A stretch of DNA of 64,000 nt from the NCBI RefSeq assembly GCF_025562755.1, contig NZ_CP103300.1, positions 2,915,001-2,979,000 of the forward strand, given 5' to 3'. The stretch's first letter is position 1, and every line of letters begins with the position of its first letter. Position numbers and translations under genes: made by a program. The notes beneath the pieces are model-generated. The model ran no database searches. It was not told where the DNA came from and was given only the letters and a program-made list of their open reading frames with translations. Positions 42,384 through 50,243 of this stretch are shown here, piece after piece. This stretch comes from Endozoicomonas euniceicola. GTDB lineage: Bacteria; Pseudomonadota; Gammaproteobacteria; Pseudomonadales; Endozoicomonadaceae.

Positions 42384-42626
42384 ATGGAGAACATAGGCAA
42401 AACATTCAAAGCCCGGCGGAAATCCAAAGGCTGGACTCAGACCGAGCTGGCAAAGCGTACCGGAACGACCCGAAGTGTGGTGTCCGCCATTGAGAATGGC
42501 CGCTACCGTGGCGCATTATGGGCGTTGACTAACTGTCTGGGGCTGCTGGAGCTTGAGCTGTCCGTCAAAGAAGCCACAAGGCCGACCTGGTACGAACTGG
42601 ACGAACTCTTTGGGGACGATGAATGA
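42384..42626 (+). CDS. hipB: HipB-like antitoxin, copy B
   Basis: An 80-aa protein identical to copy A except for Thr instead of Ala in the K-R-T-G-T-T-R segment. Same overlap with hipA. Confidence 0.93.
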   Translation: MENIGKTFKARRKSKGWTQTELAKRTGTTRSVVSAIENGRYRGALWALTNCLGLLELELSVKEATRPTWYELDELFGDDE

Positions 42627-43864
42627 AAGCCTTCCATAACTGGCCCGATAAAATAAACCCTGTTTATGTTCATACCCCACAGGGGCAGGCGGGTACTTTA
42701 AGCTTTGAACGTGGTTCCTACGCCTTTTCTTACCACGCTGACTCCAGTGAAGATATTTCGCTGACCATGCCGCAACAGGTAGCGTCGTATAACAGTGGGG
42801 TTTTACACCCTGTATTTCAGATGAATATCCCGGAAGGTTATGTACGGGAAAGGCTAACTGAAAAACTGCGACGCTATGTAAAAGTAAACGACATGCTATT
42901 TCTGGCACTTCAACAGCATTGCGGTATTGGGCGATTGTCTTACAAAAGCGACCTGATTATAGAAACTGAAAACCATGACAGCCTTGAGTCTCTTGTCAAC
43001 TGGGACAGCCGTGAGAGTGCTTTCGAATACCTGCTCGATAAATACCTGCTTAACACCGCCGCCATTTCCGGAGTGCAGCCAAAGCTGCTGGTAAACACAC
43101 AAAAGCCCGATGAAAAGGGAACGTTGATCGAGCCGGAGCTGATTGTTAAAACCGGTGGCGACGATTATGAGAATCTCGCACTCAACGAATATGTCTGCAT
43201 GAGCATTGCCAGGGCTTGCGGCATCAGCGTTCCTGAGTTCTGGCTGTCAAAGAATAACGAACTGTTCATTATGAAGCGGTTTGACCTGAAAAACGGGCAA
43301 GCACTGGGCATGGAAGATTTCGCGGTGCTCATGAAAAAATCAGGGGACGATAAGTATCTGGGTTCCTATGAGAACGTAGCGAAAGTTGTGCAGCTGTATA
43401 CAAGAGATGTAGAGCAGACCCGGCGTATTTTCGATTACGTCGCCATCAGCTGTTTACTGGGCAATGGTGACGCGCACCTGAAGAATTTTGCACTTCTCTA
43501 CGACAACATAAATCCTGTCAGTGGCTTGAGGCTTTCTCCTTTATACGACGTTGTAAATACAACCGTCTATGAAACAGACTCCCATGATTTAGCTCTAAAA
43601 ATGGACAAAAGCCGGGAATTTCCCGACAGAGACCGACTGATTCGCTATGGCAAAAGCATTGGAGTTGAAAACCCTGAACAACGGCTGGAAGAAATGGCGG
43701 ATATTGCCAGAGATTTTATTGACCACTTTGATCACTGGGCGCTTTTTCCTGCGCTAAAAACTGCGCTGCAAGCGTCTGTCTCAAGAGCAATATCAACCTC
43801 TGATGTGGGCGTTCGATTCAATGTTAAACGCAGTAAAAAACGCAAGACCGACCGATATCTGTAA
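42623..43864 (+). CDS. hipA: HipA-type kinase toxin, copy B
   Basis: A 413-aa protein that differs from copy A at only a handful of residues (for example Arg to Gly near 19, Ser to Asp near 163, and Arg-Trp-Ser to His-Trp-Ala near 376). The kinase motifs GNGDAHLKN and LSPLYDV are intact. Because the two copies are so alike, either HipB could neutralise either HipA. Confidence 0.92.
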   Translation: MKAFHNWPDKINPVYVHTPQGQAGTLSFERGSYAFSYHADSSEDISLTMPQQVASYNSGVLHPVFQMNIPEGYVRERLTEKLRRYVKVNDMLFLALQQHCGIGRLSYKSDLIIETENHDSLESLVNWDSRESAFEYLLDKYLLNTAAISGVQPKLLVNTQKPDEKGTLIEPELIVKTGGDDYENLALNEYVCMSIARACGISVPEFWLSKNNELFIMKRFDLKNGQALGMEDFAVLMKKSGDDKYLGSYENVAKVVQLYTRDVEQTRRIFDYVAISCLLGNGDAHLKNFALLYDNINPVSGLRLSPLYDVVNTTVYETDSHDLALKMDKSREFPDRDRLIRYGKSIGVENPEQRLEEMADIARDFIDHFDHWALFPALKTALQASVSRAISTSDVGVRFNVKRSKKRKTDRYL

Positions 43865-43914
43865 ACGGTTCACCAGATACCTTCGCACTGGTGAACCACT
43901 CATCAGCTGGCGGG

Positions 43915-44368
43915 CTAATTGGCAGGAAGGGAATTACGAATTAAGAGTTCTAGCTGGTCGAAGCGTTCTTCCAGCTTGTCGAAGCGTTTATCGTGCTGGT
44001 CAAAGCGTTTATCATGCTGATCGAAGCGTTTATCATGCTGGTCAAAGCGTTCTTCCAGCTGGTCGAAGCGTTTATCGTGCTGGTCGAAGCGTTTATCGTG
44101 CTGGTCAAACCGCTCACGAGTTTCTTTAACAAACTCATTGTGTTGTTCGTCTGCTCGCCTGAACCCTGCATGTGTCGCTTCTGCAAGTGCTTAACCCTGC
44201 TATATCCGATTTTACTCCTGCAACATCCAGCTTCAGGGAAGCTATATCGTGCTGGTTGGTAAGGGCGATATTTTTTATGTCAGCACATACTCTGTCCAGG
44301 CCATGCAAACAGGCATCTGTTTGCTTATGGTGTTCTTCAAGTTTTTCGACTCTGCTCTCAAGGTTCAT
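43915..44368 (-). pseudogene. Coiled-coil gene copy B, frameshifted by a deletion
   Basis: Starts like copy A (MNLESRVEKLEEHHKQTDAC at ATG 44368), but after SDIAG the V-x-x-V-K-x-D coiled coil is deleted and the frame shifts, giving a stop at 44135. The remaining K-R-F-D-Q-H-D heptads are still present, out of frame, up to 43915. Their order differs from copy A (two extra L-E-E heptads), so the repeats have shuffled since the duplication. Confidence 0.85.
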
Positions 44369-44507
44369 ACAGCTTACCTTTCTTATTCGATGTGCGGGCA
44401 TTGAGCATAGCAGAGAATGTTACAGAGGCACTGGAACCGTGCTGCTTGTTGATTTAAGTGCAATGCACCAGGTTAGGGGATCTGAAGCTTAGGATATTTC
44501 GCTTTTT

Positions 44508-44550
44508 GCTGTTGGCTACTCATACTGACAGCCAACAGCCAACAGCCAAC
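44508..44550. repeat. Short inverted heptamer element
   Basis: GCTGTTGGCT (44508-44517) faces AGCCAACAGCCAACAGCCAAC (44530-44550): a 10-bp stem extended by two further GCCAACA units. It lies in the gene-free stretch of about 440 bp before fic. The remainder of that stretch (44560-44735) shows no convincing gene. Confidence 0.8.
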
Positions 44551-44735
44551 TCAAAGCGGTTATTGAACTATTGACACAAACAGCGGCGAAGGTTACGCCG
44601 CATTACCCTTCGCTCAGGCTTTAAGAAGCCTTCACATTGCGTATACACCAGCACTGACAAGGTTTTTATACTGGCCGCCACAACTGCTCGGTCACGGAGT
44701 CCTGCTGTTTCGGTATATGCATCCTTTGGAGAATT

Positions 44736-44754
44736 GACGGGCGGTAGCGTCTGC
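44736..44754 (+). promoter_or_regulatory. ops-like element (RfaH site) upstream of fic-rfbACD
   Basis: GACGGGCGGTAGCGTCTGC shares the GGGCGGTAGCGT core with the JUMPstart of kpsM. It lies about 100 bp before the fic start and on the strand of the downstream rfb genes. Confidence 0.75.
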
Positions 44755-44767
44755 TTGCAGGTTCACC

Positions 44768-44846
44768 GAACATGTATAGGAAAATAAGGTTTTCTATACA
44801 TGTTCTGATAACCTGTATAGAAAACAGCACTTTTCTATACATGTTC
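44768..44846. promoter_or_regulatory. Four-part operator of the fic gene
   Basis: The unit TTTTCTATACATGTTC occurs at 44790-44805 and 44831-44846. Inverted versions are GAACATGTATAGGAAAA (44768-44784) and CCTGTATAGAAAA (44812-44824). Alternating orientation gives two dyads, probably bound by the winged-helix end of the Fic protein. Confidence 0.6.
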
Positions 44847-44856
44847 AGGAGTGAGT

Positions 44857-45939
44857 GTGAAACCATTTCAGTTGTGTGAGCTGCCATTACCCAACGAAAC
44901 CAGCCTGGAAAGTCGCAATGTATTGAAAAAACTGGCTGCTGCCCATCGGCATCTGGCAGAGCTCAAAGGCGTTGTACGCTCTATTCCGAACGAGGCTATT
45001 TTGATCAGCACCCTGACGCTTCAGGAGGCAAAGGATAGCTCGGCAGTGGAAAATATTGTAACGACTCACGATGAACTGTTTAAGTCGGGGGTTTATGACA
45101 GCGCTTACAACCCGGCAGCCAAAGAAGTAAAAAGCTATGCAATCGCCCTTGGCAGAGGGTTTGAGACTGTCAGAAAAACAGGGCTGCTGCGATTACAGGA
45201 TATACTCGACATCCAGCAAACCCTGGAGGAAAATCGAGCCGGTTTGCGGAAGTTGCCCGGTACTGAATTAAAAAATACATCGACAGGTGAGGTCGTATAT
45301 ACACCACCACAAAACCCGCAACAGGTTGAAGCACTAATGACCAACCTGGTTGAATACCTGAACGATATTACATTGTCGGATAATGATCCGCTGGTCAAAA
45401 TGGCCGTTATTCACTTTCAGTTTGAAAGTATTCACCCCTTTTATGATGGCAATGGCCGCACTGGTCGAATTATCAACATCCTTTATCTGGTAGCACAGGG
45501 GTTAATGGACTTACCAGTGCTCTACCTGAGTCGCTACATTATCCATAACAAAGCGGCCTACTATAGTTGCCTGCAGGCTGTCAGGGACGAACAAAGCTGG
45601 GAAAGCTGGTTGCTGTTTATGTTGGATGCGATTGAGCAAACCTCAAAAGAAACCGTCGTCCTGATAGAAGCCATAAAGCAACAAATGCAAACCATGAAAC
45701 ACCGGATGCGGGACGAGTTGCCAAAAATTTACAGTCAGGATTTGCTTAACAACCTGTTTTGCCACCCTTACACCAAAATAGAGTTTCTGGAACGGGATTT
45801 GGGCGTATCGCGGTTAACCGCAGCAAAGTATCTGGATGCTCTTTGCAAAAAAGATTTTTTGGTCAAACACAAGATGGGACGTAGCAATTACTATATTAAC
45901 CAACCTCTTGTAAAACTGTTCGTAGATATTGGTCGATAA
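44857..45939 (+). CDS. Class II Fic family protein (AMPylase) with winged-helix C-terminus
   Basis: A 360-aa protein from GTG 44857 (AGGAG 5 bases upstream; GTG 44851 also in frame). The active-site motif HPFYDGNGRTGR is intact (His193). The N-terminal inhibitory motif (S/T)xxxE(G/N) is present as Ser61-SAV-Glu65-Asn66, which defines class II. The C-terminal quarter is a winged helix (FCHPYTKIEFLERDLGVSRL, then TAAKYLDAL), likely for binding its own promoter. It is the last gene of the toxin-type island before rfbA. Confidence 0.9.
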   Translation: MKPFQLCELPLPNETSLESRNVLKKLAAAHRHLAELKGVVRSIPNEAILISTLTLQEAKDSSAVENIVTTHDELFKSGVYDSAYNPAAKEVKSYAIALGRGFETVRKTGLLRLQDILDIQQTLEENRAGLRKLPGTELKNTSTGEVVYTPPQNPQQVEALMTNLVEYLNDITLSDNDPLVKMAVIHFQFESIHPFYDGNGRTGRIINILYLVAQGLMDLPVLYLSRYIIHNKAAYYSCLQAVRDEQSWESWLLFMLDAIEQTSKETVVLIEAIKQQMQTMKHRMRDELPKIYSQDLLNNLFCHPYTKIEFLERDLGVSRLTAAKYLDALCKKDFLVKHKMGRSNYYINQPLVKLFVDIGR

Positions 45940-45951
45940 ATTGGCTTCGCT

Positions 45952-45994
45952 TCCTTTGATGTGCGGGCACTGAGCATAGCAGGGAATGATACAG
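45952..45994. repeat. Third fragment of the duplicated block (3' scrap)
   Basis: TTCCTTTGATGTGCGGGCAC followed by TGAGCATAGCAGGGAATGAT resembles the outer end of block B (44388-44424). A third copy of the block, or a recombination product, probably ended here. Confidence 0.6.
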
Positions 45995-46014
45995 CCAATA
46001 GCCAATAGCCAACA
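45994..46014. repeat. Heptamer array (GCCAATA)x3
   Basis: Two GCCAATA units followed by GCCAACA. Confidence 0.8.
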
Positions 46015-46063
46015 GCACTTTTCCAGTTTTGAAAATGACTGATTAGAACCAGTCAAAATAATC

Positions 46064-46112
46064 CCTGCAACCTGCAACCTGCAACCTGCAACCTGCAACC
46101 TGCAACCTGCAA
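46064..46112. repeat. Heptamer array (CCTGCAA)x7 upstream of rfbA
   Basis: Seven perfect copies ending 32 bp before the rfbA start codon, inside the untranslated leader of the fic-rfbACD unit. Confidence 0.95.
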
Positions 46113-46144
46113 CTTCAATCCTACCTACAAAGCTAAAGCCGTTT

Positions 46145-47074
46145 ATGATTCAGCACACTACAAGCCGCAAAGGCATTATTCTTGCCGGTGGTTCCGGCAC
46201 CCGTCTGTACCCATTGACCAAGGTTGTCAGCAAACAGCTTATGCCTGTTTACGACAAGCCAATGATCTTCTACCCGCTGTCTACCCTGATGCTGGCAGGC
46301 ATTCGTGAGGTTGCCATCATTACCACCCCGGATGAACAGCATCGCTTCCAGCGTTTGCTGGGAGATGGCTCCCAGTGGGGCATTAAGCTGGAATATATTG
46401 CACAGCCATCACCAGACGGTCTGGCACAGGCCTTTATTCTGGCAGAAGACTTTATTGGTGAAGACGACTGCGCCCTGATACTGGGTGATAACCTGTTTTA
46501 CGGTCACAAGTTTTCCCGCCTCCTGCAAAAAGCGGATCAACAGAGCGGTGCCACCATTTTTGGTTATCGAGTGGCTAACCCTAAGGCTTACGGTGTTATA
46601 GAGCTGGATGAAAACGACAAGGCTCTTTCCATTGAGGAAAAGCCCGAGCATCCCAAATCAAACTATGCGGCAACCGGCTTATATTTCTTTGATAACCGGG
46701 TAGTCGAGTTTGCCAAATCCGTAGAGCCTTCCCCCCGTGGTGAGCTGGAAATCACCTCTGTGATCAACTGCTACCTGCAGGAAGGCTCCCTGAATGTCGC
46801 TAAAATCGGCCGTGGCTCCACCTGGCTGGACACCGGTACGCACCAGAGCCTGCTGCATGCCGCCGCCTTTATTGAAACCATTGAATCCCGTCAGGGTATG
46901 AAAATCGCCTGTCCGGAAGAAATTGCCTACCGAATGGGCTATATCAATGCCGAACAGCTGTTTGAAGTGGCTGAACCTTTGCGTAAAAGTGGCTACGGCG
47001 AATACCTGCTCAATATTATCGAAGAGCTGGAAGGCATCAGCTGGTTTGGGAAAAATGACTTGCGCTTTGCTTAG
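46145..47074 (+). CDS. rfbA: Glucose-1-phosphate thymidylyltransferase
   Basis: First enzyme of dTDP-L-rhamnose synthesis, 309 aa. Nucleotide-binding GIILAGGSGTRLYPLT, the catalytic region PMIFYPLSTLMLAGI, LGDNLFYGH and IEEKPEHPKSNYA are all family motifs. It precedes rfbC and rfbD; rfbB is displaced 3 kb downstream behind another ops element. Confidence 0.96.
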   Translation: MIQHTTSRKGIILAGGSGTRLYPLTKVVSKQLMPVYDKPMIFYPLSTLMLAGIREVAIITTPDEQHRFQRLLGDGSQWGIKLEYIAQPSPDGLAQAFILAEDFIGEDDCALILGDNLFYGHKFSRLLQKADQQSGATIFGYRVANPKAYGVIELDENDKALSIEEKPEHPKSNYAATGLYFFDNRVVEFAKSVEPSPRGELEITSVINCYLQEGSLNVAKIGRGSTWLDTGTHQSLLHAAAFIETIESRQGMKIACPEEIAYRMGYINAEQLFEVAEPLRKSGYGEYLLNIIEELEGISWFGKNDLRFA

Positions 47075-47097
47075 TCATTTTTGTTTAAAGGTTTAAT

Positions 47098-47145
47098 GTT
47101 GAAAAGTTTAAACGTTTGAACTTTTTAACGTTTAAACTTTTCAAC
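47098..47145. repeat. Perfect inverted repeat between rfbA and rfbC
   Basis: GTTGAAAAGTTTAAACGTT (47098-47116) and its exact complement (47127-47145) with a 10-nt loop. It has an 8-bp internal rhythm (GTTGAAAA, GTTTAAAC, GTTTGAAC). It could act as an attenuator or RNA-stability hairpin inside the operon. Confidence 0.85.
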
Positions 47146-47163
47146 ATTTCAAAAACGAAGTTT

Positions 47164-47793
47164 ATGAAAGTAATAGAGACTGGTATTGAAGGGTTGTTGA
47201 TCATTGAACCTCAGGTGTTTGGTGATGAGCGTGGTTTTTTTATGGAAACCTGGCAGGCGAAAAAGTTTGAAGAGCTTGGTCTGCCTTCCCACTTTGTTCA
47301 GGACAACCACAGTCGGTCCGGAAAGGGTATTCTGCGGGGTCTGCATATTCAAAAGCAGAACACCCAGGGCAAACTGGTGCGAGTGATTAATGGCGAAGTC
47401 TACGACGTGGCTGTTGACCTGCGAAAAGACTCACCCACTTATGGCCAGTGGCGTGGTGTTTACCTGTCCGGTGAAAACAAAACCATGTTCTGGGTGCCGG
47501 AAGGTTTTGCCCATGGTTTTTACGTTACCAGTGAATCCGCAGACTTTGTCTATAAATGCACCGACTATTATGCCCCAGAGCACGATATGAGCATTGCCTG
47601 GAACGACCCGGATATTAATATCGAATGGCCAATTGGCTTTGGCGAAAAACCACAGCTTTCCGGGAAGGATGAAAATGCGATACCGTTTTCTGAAGCTGGA
47701 AGCTGGAAGCTGGAAGCGACCACCATGGATGGTGGAAGTGCCGAAAATGCAGGGAGCAATTTTCGGTCTGGAAGCTGGCAGAGGGAGGTTTGA
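47164..47793 (+). CDS. rfbC: dTDP-4-dehydrorhamnose 3,5-epimerase with heptamer-derived tail
   Basis: A cupin epimerase starting at ATG 47164 (MKVIETGIEGLLIIEP). FGDERGFFMETW, QDNHSRSGKGILRGLHIQ (catalytic His) and VPEGFAHGFYV are canonical. The family ends around residue 180; here about 30 extra residues follow, beginning with E-A-G-S-W-K-L-E-A encoded by GAAGCTG repeats (47692-47717). The tail lies outside the cupin fold and is probably tolerated. Confidence 0.94.
   Translation: MKVIETGIEGLLIIEPQVFGDERGFFMETWQAKKFEELGLPSHFVQDNHSRSGKGILRGLHIQKQNTQGKLVRVINGEVYDVAVDLRKDSPTYGQWRGVYLSGENKTMFWVPEGFAHGFYVTSESADFVYKCTDYYAPEHDMSIAWNDPDINIEWPIGFGEKPQLSGKDENAIPFSEAGSWKLEATTMDGGSAENAGSNFRSGSWQREV
47692..47717. 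repeat. Heptamer array (GAAGCTG)x3 inside the rfbC 3' end
   Basis: Three and a half units read in frame as EAGSWKLEA, followed by a further partial unit near 47770. It forms the start of a C-terminal extension. Confidence 0.9.
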
Positions 47794-47795
47794 GT

Positions 47796-48722
47796 TTGAA
47801 AGTTTTAATTACCGGTTCGAACGGCCAGCTGGGTTATGAACTGAAAAGAACAGCCCCCGAGGGCTGTGAGCTGATTTGCGTAGACGTTGATCAGCTGGAT
47901 ATTACCTCTGCTTCCGCTATCAATGCATTTTTTCATGAGCATAAGCCCGATGCGCTGATTAACGCAGCGGCTTATACCGCTGTTGACAAAGCTGAATCGG
48001 ATAAAAAGCTGGCCTATGCCGTGAATGCGACAGGGGCAGGGTTTCTGGCTCAGGCTTGTGCTGATGCCAATATTCCGATGGTGCAGGTGTCCACCGATTT
48101 TATCTTCGACGGTACACAATCCACACCTTACAAGCCGGAAGACAAGCCAAACCCTGTCAGCGTGTATGGCGACAGCAAGTTGAAAGGCGAAGAGGCGGTC
48201 AGCGAAATTCTTGGCAACAAAGCAGCCATTATTCGCACCGCCTGGGTGTATTCCGCACACGGCAACAACTTTGTAAAAACCATGCTGCGCCTGATGAAAG
48301 AGAAAGAGCAGCTGGGTATTGTGGCTGACCAGATTGGTACACCTACCTGGGCAAAGACTCTGGCTGAAGCATGCTGGCAAACAGTACAGAAGCTGGAAGC
48401 TGGAAGCTGGAAGCTTGAAGTGAAAGAAAAGCAGCTTCCAGCTTCCAGCTTCCAGCTTCCAACTGCATTCCACTGGACTGATGCGGGTACTGCCAGCTGG
48501 TACGACTTTGCTGTAGCGATTCAGGAAGAAGCATTAGTATTGGGGCTACTTGAGAAGCGTATTCCGGTCAGGCCGATTCCTGCCAGTGCTTACCCTACGC
48601 CTGCAAAACGTCCGTCATTCAGCGTACTGGATAAGCAAACCGCTTATGAAACACTGGGTATGCCGGTACAGCACTGGCGCGAATGCCTGAAATTGATGCT
48701 GAAAGAGTTGAAACAGCATTAA
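47796..48722 (+). CDS. rfbD: dTDP-4-dehydrorhamnose reductase with a repeat-encoded insert
   Basis: Last step of dTDP-L-rhamnose synthesis, about 308 aa. NAD(P)-binding ITGSNGQLG, the VSTDFIFDG region and YGDSKLKGE (catalytic Tyr and Lys) are intact. TTG 47796 is favoured because GAGGGAGG lies 7 bases upstream; it follows the rfbC stop by 2 bp. Residues 198-224 (KLEAGSWKLE ... SSFQLPT) are a heptamer hairpin read in frame, placed between the TLAEACWQTVQ helix and the HWTDAGTASWYDFA strand that normally lie close together. Confidence 0.94.
   Translation: MKVLITGSNGQLGYELKRTAPEGCELICVDVDQLDITSASAINAFFHEHKPDALINAAAYTAVDKAESDKKLAYAVNATGAGFLAQACADANIPMVQVSTDFIFDGTQSTPYKPEDKPNPVSVYGDSKLKGEEAVSEILGNKAAIIRTAWVYSAHGNNFVKTMLRLMKEKEQLGIVADQIGTPTWAKTLAEACWQTVQKLEAGSWKLEVKEKQLPASSFQLPTAFHWTDAGTASWYDFAVAIQEEALVLGLLEKRIPVRPIPASAYPTPAKRPSFSVLDKQTAYETLGMPVQHWRECLKLMLKELKQH
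48389..48466. repeat. Inverted heptamer hairpin inserted in frame in rfbD
   Basis: Three to four GAAGCTG units (48389-48416) face four CAGCTTC units (48432-48466). The arms are complementary, with a loop of about 15 nt. The insert contains no stop codon and keeps the rfbD frame. Confidence 0.92.
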
Positions 48723-48849
48723 TCTTTCTTAGCCTTATCGTTTTTAGTCATTTTATTCGTTGTATCGTTATGGCTCTTCAAGCCCTTTCTCTTTAGAGTG
48801 CGCTGGACAATTTCTACCAGCGCTCTTTCGGGACAAGCCATACAAACCC

Positions 48850-48864
48850 GACGGGCGGTAGCGT
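48850..48864 (+). promoter_or_regulatory. ops-like element (RfaH site) upstream of the rfbB-manACB group
   Basis: GACGGGCGGTAGCGT followed by GCC: the same core as at kpsM. It sits 2 bp beyond the stop codon of the antisense DUF29 gene, 620 bp before the next + strand gene. Confidence 0.78.
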
Positions 48865-48866
48865 GC

Positions 48867-49325
48867 CTAATCCTTGAAGCGGTCTGGCCAGAAGCTGGCA
48901 TCCATAAACTGTTCAAATGTCCATAGGCAGTTCGGTGGAAAATCCTCTTCAGGATAACCGGTTTCAATATGCGCCTCATAAGCGGCACGACGGTATGCTT
49001 TTGTGATGGACTCTTCCAGCTTGCTTTTCAGGCTGGGATTTTCTGCCAGAAGCTCGGGAATATCATGTCGTTGAGTTTTTATGCTCATTTCCCAGCTTGA
49101 ACCTCGTCGGTCAGGTTGGTACTGCCACTTGAGAAGGTGCATTAAGAGCACTTTTAAACGGCTTTCAAGCTCACGCTTTATTTTTTTTGCCATATCCTCA
49201 ATTTCATCAACAAGGTTCTGGATATCAGCCGCTTCCCACTGCCCGGTTCGCAACAGCTCCAGCTGTCTGTTGACCCAGGCATAATAATCGGTTTCGTATA
49301 AATCCTGTGAATCGGGTTTAGCCAT
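48867..49325 (-). CDS. DUF29 family protein, second copy
   Basis: A 152-aa protein from ATG 49325, chosen because AGAGGAG lies 9 bases upstream; longer starts would add an unlikely leader. Landmarks are DLYETDYYAWVNRQLELL, LVDEIEDMAKKIKRELESRL and LLMHLLKWQYQ. It shares the family with 21332-21814 but is clearly divergent. It is the only minus-strand gene between the sugar-nucleotide genes, so it lies antisense within an apparently RfaH-controlled transcript. Confidence 0.85.
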   Translation of the reverse strand: MAKPDSQDLYETDYYAWVNRQLELLRTGQWEAADIQNLVDEIEDMAKKIKRELESRLKVLLMHLLKWQYQPDRRGSSWEMSIKTQRHDIPELLAENPSLKSKLEESITKAYRRAAYEAHIETGYPEEDFPPNCLWTFEQFMDASFWPDRFKD

Positions 49326-49483
49326 TTCCTGCATCTCCTCTGAGAACCATCCTTTATGGTTGGGCTCACTAAATGTAGTTGCAAGCCCTTTTTTGTCAAT
49401 TGATTTCAAGAATCATTATACAGTTAAAAGTCATGGATTAAGCTCTGATGACTTGAATTCAGGATGTTTATTTGGATTTCAAA

Positions 49484-50164
49484 ATGAATAAAAGAAATGT
49501 TTTTGCTATTTGGATTTCCCCTGAAGCGAATGATAACCTTCCTGAAGATATCCAAACCAATATAAAAGCATGGAAAAAATACCATCCAGACTACTCCTTT
49601 GATGTGTATAGTCTTGATGACTGCTTTTCAATTATTGGCAACAATATATTTGGTTTTCCGATAAAAGAAATGGTAGAAACATGTCGTTTTATTGCAATGA
49701 AGTCTGATGTTTTGCGGTTAGCTCTGATTTATAAAATTGGAGGCGTTTATACCGATCTTAAAAACAAACCAGTCACTTCGTTTTTGGAAAGTTTAGAACA
49801 GAATAAAGTTTATTTGTGTGAGCATCATCCAACAGAAAACAAGCCTGATCCGCAAGGTTGTTTTTACAACTCGTTTATATCTTCCCCTCCTAACTCCCCA
49901 TTAATAAAAGACATTATTGTTGAGGTGCTGACTAATATTAAAAACAGGCAAGAGACAGGAGGGGTTAGTGGTGTTTCAGGTAGTTCCGCAATACTCAGGG
50001 TATTATCGAGAGCGAAGAGTAATGACAAAGTATATGATTTTGAAGGTCTAAGTTACAGAGAAGTTTGGGGGAAGAAAATGATCAGAACCGCTGCGAGCTA
50101 CAACGCAACCGGGCATTGGTCAACCCTTCAAAAAAAAGAATCACTGTATTTACACCAGCTGTAA
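49484..50164 (+). CDS. Glycosyltransferase with DXD sugar-binding motif (OCH1-like/GT32)
   Basis: About 226 aa from ATG 49484. NVFAIWISPEANDNLPEDIQ, AWKKYHPDYSFDVYSLDD and the SDVLRLALIYKIGGVYTDLKN block are typical of the Gly_transf_sug (GT32-type) domain; the DLK at its end stands for the DXD. The gene is more A+T-rich than its neighbours, suggesting transfer. It probably adds a sugar to the capsule repeat unit; donor unknown. Confidence 0.8.
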   Translation: MNKRNVFAIWISPEANDNLPEDIQTNIKAWKKYHPDYSFDVYSLDDCFSIIGNNIFGFPIKEMVETCRFIAMKSDVLRLALIYKIGGVYTDLKNKPVTSFLESLEQNKVYLCEHHPTENKPDPQGCFYNSFISSPPNSPLIKDIIVEVLTNIKNRQETGGVSGVSGSSAILRVLSRAKSNDKVYDFEGLSYREVWGKKMIRTAASYNATGHWSTLQKKESLYLHQL

Positions 50165-50243
50165 GAGCCACTCTCTATGGTCAGTTTCACCTGGAGTAGT
50201 TGTAACTCCATTTTTGCTAATTAAGTAAATCAAATAAAATTTA

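Larger units (their letters stand above)
42281..44418. repeat. Duplicated block, copy B
   Basis: Second copy of 38494-40749, in the same orientation 3.8 kb downstream. hipBA is almost unchanged. The coiled-coil gene is broken by a deletion of about 160 bp and has a different heptad arrangement. Confidence 0.92.

Noticed and set aside
44560..44735. Possible gene fragment before the second ops element
   Set aside because: No frame with recognisable motifs on either strand; left as unexplained intergenic DNA.
46409..46651. Long minus-strand frames inside rfbA, rfbD and other + strand genes
   Set aside because: They are shadows caused by codon bias or, in rfbD, by stop-free heptamers; they lack ribosome-binding sites and family features.
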